Made by a program: the position numbers and the translations under genes. The notes beneath the pieces are model-generated. The model did no database searches and was not told where the DNA came from. It was given only the letters and a program-made list of their open reading frames with translations. This document shows, in pieces, positions 54,725 to 64,000 of a stretch of 64,000 nucleotides of DNA (position 1 is its first letter; each line of letters starts with the position of its first letter). This DNA is from Vanrija pseudolonga (taxonomy: Eukaryota; Basidiomycota; Tremellomycetes; Trichosporonales; Trichosporonaceae), in contig NC_085850.1 in NCBI RefSeq assembly GCF_020906515.1, positions 2,852,001 to 2,916,000 on the forward strand. Reading direction: 5' to 3'.

Positions 54725-56971
54725 CTAGGTCATGGCCGCAACGCATGCTTCAAATGTGAGGAAGATGACCATGTTGGTCTGCAAAGACGTGTCAGCGGCG
54801 AGCAAGCAAGCGGGTGTGAACAAGGTCTGAGCTTGGCCCAAGATGCGACACTCACGGGGACAGCACTGTTTAAGAGTTAGGTTAGCAACTGGAACCACGC
54901 CACGCCACGTCGCCCCGGTGCCGGCGGGCAGAACAGAGTGCAAGCCAGCGTGCCAAACACGGCGACGTGACTGCCTCGGCAGGTTGTGTGCATGTGCCCG
55001 CTGGCGTGCGGTCGCACTCTGACGCACCGCCACCCACACCGGACTTCACTCACCGGACGACCGTAGGCCACAGGCCAGCAAACATGACCCGCCAGCCCTC
55101 CTTCTGGACGCTCTGGACGGCGACGTTCCACATGCTTGGCGCCTTGACCCCTGGGCCAGAATACACCGCGTCCTGCATCCTTGTCTTGATGACGTCGAAG
55201 GGGAACGTGGCCTGGGGTGTGAGTGGGGGAGCCGTTGACACGAGTCTACTCACCACCCATGCGGCGACACCAGCCGCACCGCCTGCAGTCATCAACTCGG
55301 CCCAGCTCAGCCCGCTGTGCAGCTCTGCCTCGGCCTCGTCGATCAGCGTGTCGTGTTTGTGGGGAAGGGGGTGCCTCTCGCCGTCAGGCGACTTGCGCCA
55401 CTTGAAGAAACGGCACAGGCCCTCGTACCTGCGGGAATCGTTAGCTGGTGGCATAAAACTTTGGTGCGCCACGGACAACCTTGGTGTGTGGTACAGCAAG
55501 CTACCATCACCCGGCGTGCACATGACGGTGGGATGGGCATGTGAGGGCACATTGTGGCACCCCACTCCGTACGACTCGGGCCCGCAGCACTATACCTCCC
55601 GGCCCGCAGCACCGTACCTCCGGCGGCATCACCCACCCCCTCCACCACCCACCACACTCACGTGAAGAAGTATGGGCCGTATGCCAGATCGCGGCAGATA
55701 GTCGCCGTCATGCCGCGGTACAGGCCCCGGACACCGCTCTGGCGCACAATGTCCTTGGTCACCTGCCACGCCGAGGGGTTCTGCGTTGGCGGGAGGGACT
55801 GCTGCTGGATCTGGCTTTGTCAGTGGGGCACCGCGTGGCGACGGCTTACCTTGACGAGCTCGATGGGGCATGTGAGGAGGCTGGGGGTGTTAGTGGTGTG
55901 GTTGTGGGCGCAGTGAGTCCAGCGCTCCTTCCCGACGCTCGTACTCCCCTACTCCTTCCTCGCCACCTCGACCCCACCCACACCACACTCACGAAGCAGC
56001 AACACCACTCCCAGCACCCGCCAACATGATCTGCCAGAGCGTCGGCTCCTGCCCTTCAGGCGTGTGCTGGATCTTCATGCCAAACGAGTAGGACGAGAAG
56101 ATGACACCGTTGAGCTGGAGGGGTTAGCGGGGCACAGGGGCGGCGTACGAGCCGTCGCCGTCGCCGTCACCGGCGGCGCACAACACGGCCACATGGCCAC
56201 CTATACGCACGAATGCAATGCCGGCCTAAAGTCTGTCAGCGCCGTCTCATGTACCCACTCACCATAGGGCTCATGACGCCCTTGAACAGGCCGGGGATCT
56301 TCTCCTCACGGACGATCGAGCCTGGGGTATCAGCGCGTGCTCTAGGTTGACGTTGGACTGGGTATCGGATCGTGGCTGGACGGCGATGATCGCGCAGGGC
56401 CAAGCCTGGGTAGTAACGACGGTACCGAAGACTCAGGTGCAGCGGTAGCACACTGGGCCGAGGGCATCCAGTGCCGTCGCCGTGACGGCGCGCATCACAC
56501 AGCCAGTGTGCGCGTCTCCACCACGCGACCACACACCAGGGGTGCGCTGTCACGCGTCACCGCCGCGCGCCCCACAGTGCAGCCACGTCGGATCACGCGA
56601 CCTCGCACCGCACACGACCTCACGCCCATACACCCGACTCACGGAACGCGCCCAGGATCGAGTTGTACCGCCCATTGTACTGCGGGGTCTGGTATCGCAC
56701 CTTGACGACGTCGAACGGCTGGCCGACGAGGAGGCCGACGCCGCCTGGGATGTGAGCGGGGGTCGGGCAGGAGGCAGACGAGCGATCTGGCGCAACCTGA
56801 TAAAGGCAGAGCCAGCTCGACCTCGCCCATCGCACACGCACCTGCCAAAACGCCAGCTGCAAAGTCGACATGGGGCGGCGGCCCGGCTGTGTGATGCGTC
56901 AGTCGTCTTCTCCCAACGAACGTAACGGCGCGAAGCCCGCGCTCACCATCGGTGCTGGCCTCGTTGCTCAT
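54725..56971 (-). CDS. mitochondrial carrier family (SLC25) protein, 12 exons
   Basis: Minus-strand exons: 56971-56947, 56886-56842, 56744-56643, 56321-56263, 56225-56211, 56114-55993, 55880-55850, 55810-55662, 55428-55254, 55211-55054, 54865-54856, 54778-54725; 314 aa, all joins in phase. The three signature repeats are visible: GQPFDVVKVRYQ, TCPIELVKIQQQ and TFPFDVIKTRMQ, each followed by the (E/R)G.. loop (EKIPGLFKG, SGVRGLYRG, EGWRVMFAG). The ends are MSNEASTDAGPPPHVDFAAG and NMVIFLTFEACVAAMT. It is an inner-membrane transporter; substrate unknown, with the amino-acid/acylcarnitine branch most likely. A 10-bp exon (TGCTGTCCCC) and a 15-bp exon are unusual. Confidence 0.85.
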
Positions 56972-57797
56972 AAGTCGGGTAGAGTGTGCGTTGTTGTGGT
57001 GCGAGATGTGTGCGGGGCTATGAGGAGGGGTGGGTGGGGCCCGGGTGTTGGCTCGAGCGGGGTATGTCGGTGGTGGTCCGGGCTGCTCTTCGGCTCGAGC
57101 GAGGTCAAGCGAGACGAGGTACAAGCACAAGCTTCACAAGCTATGTGCGTCGGTCAGTCGTGAGTGAGTGGTGAGTTGAGAGAGATACAGAAGAGAGCAG
57201 CACGAAAGTTGCTGCAGGCCTCGCTGTTGCCGTCGTCGCGGGCTGGCTGGCTGGGCGTGTCTAAGCGCGCGCCTGGCGTCAACAAAACTCGGAGACGACC
57301 AGTGTCCGCGGTGCCGGATTTCTTGGCGTCACTGCCAAATTCCACCGCGTCATCGGGCCGGCCGCGGGTGGCTCGTACTTGGGTCTTATCCATCGCCATC
57401 CGCGCATCCAACTGATCGTGTATCGCATCGCATCGGCATCGGCATCGGCATCGCGATAGAACAGCGACACACTGCACACACACACACTCGCGCATAGAGC
57501 GAGCAGTACACTCCACCGAGCACACGACCGCGGCACCACCGCCCCACACCCCCACCCACGGCCTCCGCCGCTCCACTACCCCCGCTCATATCCCACACTC
57601 TCCGACACCGCGGCATCCGCCCGGCGACGCCGTACGCCTGGTCTCGGGGCTTGTATTGCACGTGTACGCCACGAGGGCTGCACCCTCCACACCTGTGCAC
57701 CGGAGACGCCGCGTCCACACCGTCATTGCGCCGCCATCGGCCTTGCACTACCTCTTCGTCACATCCACCGCTCGGCGCTCGCTGCGCTCGCCCCGCA
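56972..57797. promoter_or_regulatory. divergent 5' region of the carrier gene and VPS28
   Basis: This 826 bp interval lies between divergent starts. A GCATCG tandem repeat lies at 57426-57460. No gene is supported. Confidence 0.5.
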
Positions 57798-58633
57798 ATG
57801 AACCTCGACGAAGAAGTCCGCCTCTATACCACCAACGCGGAGCGCGAGCGCACCGAGAACCTCGCGACGCTGTACAGCATCATCGTGTCCCTCGAGTACC
57901 TCGAGCGCGCGTACGTCCGCGACTCGGTCAGCTCAAAGGAGTATGCGCCGGCGTGCACGCGCCTGCTGGCGCAGTACAAGAGCTTGATGAAGCTCGTTGG
58001 GGAGGATATTGGCGGGGTTGAGGCGTTTATGAAGCGGTTCAAGGTGAGCAAGGCGTGAGCGAGCGCAGCGAGCGAGCGGCGGGCGACGAGTACCGGCCAG
58101 AGGCCACATGCTGCGGCTCGCTCAGCCCCAGTCCCGACTAACACGCCCCAGATGGACCACCCCGCCGCACTGCACCGACTACAAGCCGGCGTGCCCGCCA
58201 CCGTGGAGCACGCGGACGCGGGCGACGGCGCCGAGAGCGGCAAGTATGTTGCCGAGGCGACGCAGGTGAGTGGGCCCGGCCAGAGGCACTGCGAGGAGGC
58301 AAGAGCTCACGACCCCAGGCCTTCATCACGTTCATGGACGCGCTCAAGCTCAACCTCCGCGCAAAGGACCAGCTGCATCCCCTGCTGACAGAGGTCATGA
58401 CTGGCTACTCCAAGTTCAAGGCCAGCGCCGAGTGGGAGGGCCGCGCGAAGATCATCCAGTGGTGCGTCGTGTTGACGGCGAGGGACCGGAGTGTGCTGAC
58501 CCCCGCCAGGCTCATCACCCTCAACACCATGAAAGCGTCCGACGAGATCACCGACGAGCAGAGCCGCCAGCTCCTCTTCGATATCGAGAACGCGTACAAC
58601 GAGTTCTTCCGCTCCCTCAGCAGCAGCGGGTAG
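57798..58633 (+). CDS. VPS28: ESCRT-I subunit Vps28
   Basis: Four exons: 57798-58043, 58152-58265, 58319-58461, 58510-58633; 208 aa, close to the family's usual length. The N-terminal core is NLDEEVRLYTTNAERERTEN, followed by LYSIIVSLEYLERAYVRDSV and YKSLMKLVGEDIGGVEAFMK. The C-terminal four-helix domain is AFITFMDALKLNLRAKDQLH, then HPLLTEVMTGYSKFKASAEW and FDIENAYNEFFRSLSSSG. Vps28 joins Vps23/Vps37/Mvb12 in ESCRT-I, and its C-terminal domain contacts ESCRT-II on endosomes to sort ubiquitinated cargo. It is convergent with NUF2 (92 bp between stops). Confidence 0.93.
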
Positions 58634-58725
58634 GCGAGCCTCCCCAGCCTGTGCTTCCCCCAGTTGTAGATACAAGCATCACATTATACAGCGTACAAAC
58701 TACCCCCACCATCTATACCTCACTA

Positions 58726-60222
58726 CTACTTCATCACCAGGCCGAGCTTGACCGTCATCGTGTTCATGTAGTCCTCTGTCGGGTCAGCGCGCGGTCGCGG
58801 GACACTACTCACCGGCCTGCTTCCGCATCGCCCAGTACTCTTGCAGCAAGTCGTTGAGATTCGTTTCGCTCTCGTTGATGAACGCAGCCATCTCCGCCTC
58901 GAGCACCTTCTGCTCGCGCAAAAGCTCGTCGCGCTCCTTCTGTGACTTGTTACGGTCCTTGGACTTGACCACGTAGCTGGAAACAGTCAGTCAACATGCC
59001 CAAACGACCCACTCACTCCTCTTTCAACACCTGGATCTTCTTTGTTGCCTTCTCCCTAAACTCGACGGCCATCTCCTTCTGACGCGCCAGGCGGTCCTCG
59101 GCATTCTTGATCTGCCGGTCGAGCTGCTTTTGCCGCTCCTTGGCGCCGTCCTGCTCGATCTTGACCTGCTCGAGCTTTGCGCGCAGTGCTGTTCGGTGCC
59201 GCCGTCCCTCCTCGGCCTTGCTCCGTTGCGACTCGATCTCGCGCTCGAGATCGACCAACCGCTTCAGCTCCGCCTCGAGACCAGTGATGATCGTGTTGCG
59301 CTTCGTGTGCTCGGCTGCGGAGCGCACGTACCCGGCGTGTGTGGACCGCTCGGCCGCAAGCTGCTCGCTCATCTGCCGGATCTGTCCCTTGATCCTGTCG
59401 GGTGACCGTACGAAGCGTGACCTCGCGCTCAACGTGTTCTGCTGGAGCACAGCGAGTTCGCGGCTCTTTTCCGCCGCGTCCTCCATGATCCGTGACCGAT
59501 CACGCTTGAGCTCCTCTACTTCAGCTGACAGCTTCATCTGCTGCTGCCGCAGCTCGAGCAGCTCGTTGTGGATGCCCTTGTTGCGCTTCTGCCTCTCCTC
59601 CATGATCGGGCCGTCGGCCTTGTTCTTCGCCCTGGGGGTCAGCAATAGTCCGTCCGTCAACACCCACCTGATGTCGCCAATCGAGGCATCCAAATTGTCC
59701 AGGCGGCGGCGCAGTTCCTCGGCGCGGTCCAGCTCGGCCTGGCTCCGCTGCTGCACCTCGAGGTGGAAGCGCTGGCGCTCGTCCCTAAACTTGGCAAAGT
59801 TCATAATGCCGCTCATTACGGTGCGCAGACGGGTCGCTTCTGGTCGAGTGAGGTCGGCGATGGTAAAGTCCTTGATGCCGCACAGCATCGCGAGCGTGCG
59901 GCAGTGCTGGTAGAACATGATGAATCCCAGGCCGTCCGAGTACAGTTCCTGATGGATTAGCAGCCGATCGACTCCCGCTACCCACCCGATACTGCATCAT
60001 GCCGAGGAGAGACTGCTTCGGCCCCTCGAACTGATCCACGGGGATGGCCATGAGCGAGTAGAGCAAGCCGTTCCAGATCGCCTGTGTTGTTGCCGCCGTC
60101 GGCTTGGTGAGGTCCTCTGGTGACGCGGTGATGTACAGTGCCGCCAAGCAGTCGCACACCTCGGTGGTGGTCATCATGGGGAATCCCGTCAACGGGATGG
60201 GTTGGTGGTTCTGCCGCGACAT
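58726..60222 (-). CDS. NUF2: kinetochore protein Nuf2 (Ndc80 complex)
   Basis: Minus-strand exons: 60222-59986, 59948-59668, 59631-59017, 58976-58813, 58775-58726; 448 aa. The N-terminal calponin-homology domain has IPLTGFPMMTTTEVCDCLAA, ending with CRTLAMLCGIKDFTIADLTR and PEATRLRTVMSGIMNFAKFR. Residues ~145-440 are a long coiled coil. Nuf2 pairs with Ndc80 and links kinetochores to microtubules. The 36 bp intron at 59632-59667 (GTGGGT, GCTGAC, CCCAG) is in frame; if retained it adds 12 residues (WVLTDGLLLTPR). It is divergent from YCG1 across 314 bp. Confidence 0.88.
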
Positions 60223-60536
60223 GCTGGCGATGTGGTGTCGGTGAGAGAGTGGATTGAAGCAACGTTGACCAGGTCGACTAAGTCGCGTTTGACTTGTTTG
60301 TGCGGATCGACTGTTGTTGTTTTTGGACTTATGTAAGGAGGCGTTATCACTCGAGGTCTGTGCGTTTCCTAATGACGGCACCGAATCCTTTACACCATTC
60401 CTAATAGTCATTAGGATTAAAATAATTACGTGTCAGCCCCCATTTGCCACTTAAAAGCAGTCGCGTTGACAACAAACAAACAAGGCAACATCACCCAACA
60501 GCTCGTCTCTTCTTCATCCATCCACTCTCGACAGCC
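60223..60536. promoter_or_regulatory. head-to-head promoter of NUF2 and YCG1
   Basis: This 314 bp AT-richer interval lies between divergent starts of two mitotic chromosome genes. It contains TTAGGATTAAAATAATTA near 60411-60428 and a CTCTTCTTCATCC pyrimidine tract before the YCG1 ATG. Confidence 0.55.
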
Positions 60537-63500
60537 ATGGCCCCAACACGCCCGTCTGTCGACTACCTGACAGAGACGCTACCGAGCGTCGTCCCGCCCA
60601 TCTTTGACCAGGCGCAGGGCACGACGGCCAACCACCGCAAGAACATTGTGCAGCTGCGCAAGATCCAGGAGAAATGCGCCGAGATCACCGAGAAGACACC
60701 CAAGGGCGAGAAGCTCGTCGGCGAGCGCGCCTTCAGCACCCTCTTCATCGACATGGTTAACCGCATCCTTCCTGTCAAGAAGGGTGTCGGTGTCGCCGAC
60801 AGAATCGTCAAGTTTGTCGCGGGCTACGTGACGTACATCACAGAGCAGGGTGGGTTGTGTGTCACTTGGGGCACGGCTGACCCACCAGACGCCGAGGACG
60901 ACACCATGACCTCGCGATTCGTCGCCAAGCTCCTCAAGCACCTCTTAGCTGGTATGGAAGCCAAGGACAAGAACGTGCGCTTCCGCGTCACGCTGCTCGT
61001 TGCGTCGCTCATCAACGGACTCGGCGAGGTCGAGTGAGTGGAGTGAAGAGAGCCAAACTGAACCCGCAGCGACGACATGTACCAGCTCCTCCGACACTGC
61101 CTGATTGAGCGTTCGCGCGACAAGGAGGCTGTTGTGCGTGTTCAGGCTGCAGTCGGTCTCGCCAAGCTCCAGTCTGGCGAGGACGAGGACGACCTCGAGG
61201 AGGGGCAGGAGCCTCTGTCCCAGATCCTGCTCGACTTGCTTCGCTACGACCCTGCCGTCGAGGTCCGCCGCGCGGCAGTGTACAACCTCCCTACGGCGCC
61301 CGAGACGCTCCCTCACCTCCTCGCCCGCACCCGCGATGTCGACCCGATCCTCCGCCGCACCGTCTTCATGGGTTCGCTCGGCGCGGCCCACCTCCCCGAC
61401 GCCCGTGTGCTGTCGATTGCCCAGCGCGAGAACGTCGTCCAGAACGGCCTAGGTGATCGTGACCCCACTGTGCGCAAGGCCGCTGCTGCCATGCTCGGTG
61501 GCTGGCTCGACCAGGCCGACGGCGACGTCCTCCAGCTCCTTGGCCGCTTCGACGTCGTGTCGAGCAATGTTGCCGAGGACGCCCTCATCTCGGTGCTCGT
61601 CACCCGGCCCGAGGTGTTTGACAACATTGAGATGGAAGACGCGTGGTGGGCCTCGCTCACCCCCGAAAAGGCCTTCCTCGCCCGTGTGTTCACTGAGTAC
61701 TGCGTCAACAACAACAAGACCAACCGCCTGGAGGAGGTCATGCCGGTCGTTACCGCCCTTGCGTTCAAGATCCAGGACGAGTACAACAAGCTTGTTGGCC
61801 TTAGTACCGACGAAGACGAGGACAAGGTCACCGAGCAGGCGTTCATCGTTGGCGAGCTGCTCCGCGTGGCGATCAACCTCGACTATGCGGACGAGATTGG
61901 CCGCCGCAAGATGTTCCAGCTTGCTCGTGAGATGATCTCGCAGGGCTCGCTCCCCGAGACCCTCATTCCCCGCTGCATGGACGTTCTGAGCAAGATTACC
62001 GACGGCGAGCGCGACTTGATCCGTCTCATTGTCGATGTTGTCACCGAGCTCCGTGTCGGCGACGGCGATGTCGAGACCCAGGAGCCTGCGACGCCGTCCA
62101 GGTCGACCCTCGGCAGCCCCTCCCGCCCAACGCGTGCCCCCGCTCCCTCTGACGACCCCGAGGCCCGCAAGCGCGAAGCCCTGATCGACTACCGCTGCCT
62201 GCTCATCTGCACTAGCCTGCTCGAGCGCGTCAACTCGCCATGGCAGGACAACACCGTGTTCCACGGTCTCCTGCACGACGTCATCATCCCCGCAGTCCGC
62301 AACAAGGAGGAACTGGCGCTCCGTGACCAGGGTCTCATCTGTCTCGGCCTGTGCTGCATGATCGACCAGAACATGGCGACCGACACCTTTGTCCTGTTCA
62401 TGCAGCAGATGAACGCTGCTGGCGATGACGACGAGCTCAGGGGCAAGGTCATGAAGATTGTGCTCGATCTCTTGATGGTGCACGACATTGCCACGCTCGT
62501 GGCCAAGACCATGTCCGTGGACGCGGTGCCGGCTCTCCTCAGCCACATGCTCCAGCAGGACGTCCCCGAGGTCCTTGGCGTTGCAGTTGAGGGCGTTGCC
62601 AAGCTCATGCTCGCCGGCATGGTTACCGATGCGACGGTCCTGCAGCACCTCGTCTTGCTGTACTTCCACGCCGACACGGCCGACAACCAGCCTCTGCGCC
62701 AGTGCCTGTCCTACTTCCTCCCAGTGTACTGCTACTCGTCATCCGAGAACCAGCTCCGCATGCTCGAGGTGGGTTATCAACTTCTGTCTCTAGCTAACCC
62801 CAGGTCTTCCCCTTGGTGTTTGCCAACTTTGCGCAGAACGAGGAAGAGGAGGACGCCACGCCCGTGGCTCAGATTGGTCTGATGATGGTGGACTGGCTCG
62901 ACCCCCACAAGGCTGTGTAAGTGGTTGCGCCTTCTGAGGTCTAACGGATTTAGTGAACGCCCTGGTGCGGTCGTCGACCTCAACGTCCACCTCGACCTCG
63001 CCATCACGATCTTCAAGCTGATCATGACAGAGGAGGGCCGCGACACCCGCAAGACACTAACAAGCTATCTTGGCAAGCTCAACCTGCCGGACAGTGCCGA
63101 GACGGACGCGTGGCGTCCAAAGGCAGTGCTGGCCCTGATCAATGCTCTGAAGGAGGTTAGTTGCGCCCTTAGAGATCAGCATTGACACGCCAGAAACAAC
63201 CCCTTTCAGACGCAGTGTCGCGGAACTCGCTGTCCAAGTTCCAAGTGTCGCTGCTCAAGCTCTACCCCGAGCTCGAGGGCTACGACGAGGAGACGTTCCG
63301 CGCCGAGGGCGCCGAGCGAGAAGACACCAAGGAGCTCTGGGGCTTCATTGACGATGTGTAAGTGGCGGCGCCAACGCCAGTGGCCATGACGCCCGTGAGG
63401 TCAGTGCTGAACAATGTGCCCAGGGAGGAGATTGAAGAGGCGCCAGAAGCCCGGACAAGGCGAGGTAGCCGCGCTCCTTCTCGATCTCGGCGCACTGCGT

Positions 63501-63637
63501 CCATGTCTGTTGACCCCACGTCCGACTCTGATGCTGCTCCGGTGTCTCGGAACCGCAAGCCGCGGCCCGAGACTGTTGCCGAGGAGACTGAAGACGACGA
63601 GTCTGAGGACGTGGAAGGGTTACTGGACAGTGATTAG
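60537..63637 (+). CDS. YCG1: condensin complex subunit Ycg1 (CAP-G)
   Basis: Seven exons: 60537-60849, 60889-61033, 61070-62768, 62804-62916, 62954-63155, 63194-63357, 63424-63637; 949 aa, typical for the family. HEAT-repeat body: AFSTLFIDMVNRILPVKKGV near residue 70, then VRFRVTLLVASLINGLGEVD and AAVYNLPTAPETLPHLLART, typical of CAP-G, and the Cnd3 region with LIDYRCLLICTSLLERVNSP. Ycg1 with Brn1 binds DNA and anchors condensin during mitotic chromosome compaction. The C-terminal tail after ~880 is acidic and basic, with RRGSRAPSRSRR. Introns are 35-66 bp. Confidence 0.93.
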
Positions 63638-63996
63638 TGTGTGAACTGTTTTGTATTGTATTTGATGCAGCCGTGTGATGTGTGTGAGGGTGGGCACATG
63701 GGCTATTGAACGACGTAAGTGGTACGTCATTTAGCTTTTGGTTTGGGTGGCGGGAAGCATGCGGGCATCCAAAGTAGGTTGCTTGATTGAGGGGGGGTGG
63801 CCAGGGTGGTGGGTGCGGTAATAAATACCTACGGCCACTGTGCAGTGCAGTGGTGGTGACGCAGCCAAAGCAGGGTGGGCACACACAAACACTGGGCAAC
63901 CGACAACGACGGACCACTCCACCACCCAAACCAACCGTTTACAATCCTCCGTCGTCACTCTCCTTCATCCATCTCCCGTCCAACGCATCACCAATC
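63638..63996 (+). promoter_or_regulatory. intergenic and probable promoter/leader of the next gene
   Basis: It includes a TAATAAATA element at 63819-63827 and a CT-rich, ACC-rich leader from ~63900 that ends CACCAATCATG. No other gene is visible. Confidence 0.5.
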
Positions 63997-64000
63997 ATGC
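63997..64000 (+). CDS. probable start codon of the next gene (truncated by window end)
   Basis: ATGC at the last four bases follows a TATA-like element and a CT-rich leader like those of other genes here. The product cannot be told. Confidence 0.4.

Noticed and set aside
61449-62669. 406-aa minus-strand frame inside YCG1
   Set aside because: Antisense shadow of a conserved condensin exon with strong codon bias.
1-64000. Transposons, retroelements, CRISPR arrays, rRNA genes
   Set aside because: No reverse transcriptase, integrase or transposase motifs, no paired terminal repeats with target duplications, no regularly spaced identical repeats and no rRNA-like sequence were seen by eye.

Overview
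The window looks like nuclear DNA of a basidiomycetous yeast, most likely a tremellomycete and perhaps one of the Trichosporonales. The evidence is GC-rich genes cut by many short introns (mostly 35-60 bp, with GTGAGT-type donors, CTGAC/CTAAC branch points and CAG/TAG acceptors), a UHRF1-like SRA protein, a Hos3-type deacetylase, and several CT-rich leaders before ATG. I saw no recognisable transposon, retroelement, CRISPR array, tRNA or rRNA gene. All gene models are built by hand from splice signals and reading-frame continuity; nothing was aligned to a database.

Left half (1-36.5 kb) is gene-poor. It opens with CDC4 (F-box/WD40), then a 7 kb stretch with no recognised gene but with a degenerate ~180 bp tandem repeat at 5.4-6.1 kb. 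Next come sulfiredoxin (SRX1, spread over three exons), a protein with a CBM5/12-like module and two DM9 repeats, three look-alike Ser/Thr-rich single-pass membrane proteins (16.2, 21.8 and 24.4 kb), and ribosomal protein P1. From 28.6 to 35.3 kb there is a run of small secreted-protein genes on one strand: an acidic repeat protein with Lys-Lys spacers, and four MKT-start preproproteins that share a signal peptide, an acidic propeptide and a VER site. Two of these four end in a CaaX-like tail (CTIL, and CVIL after splicing). Flanking DNA of the last units is also duplicated. This array is the best candidate for an undescribed system.

Right half (36-64 kb) is dense with housekeeping genes, many in head-to-head pairs: a small mitochondrial LEA-like protein / RQC1 (TCF25 family); a DUF1308 (C7orf25-like) protein / SRA-AT-hook protein; a tandem-bromodomain RSC4-like protein / HOS3-like deacetylase; an unrecognised 569-aa protein; a 12-exon mitochondrial carrier / VPS28 (ESCRT-I); NUF2 (kinetochore) / YCG1 (condensin). 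A further gene probably starts at the last bases (ATG at 63997).

Functionally, 41.8-49.6 kb groups three chromatin regulators (a reader of modified DNA, a bromodomain remodeller subunit, a deacetylase), and 58.7-63.6 kb pairs two mitotic chromosome proteins. The left half is enriched in secreted or surface proteins.
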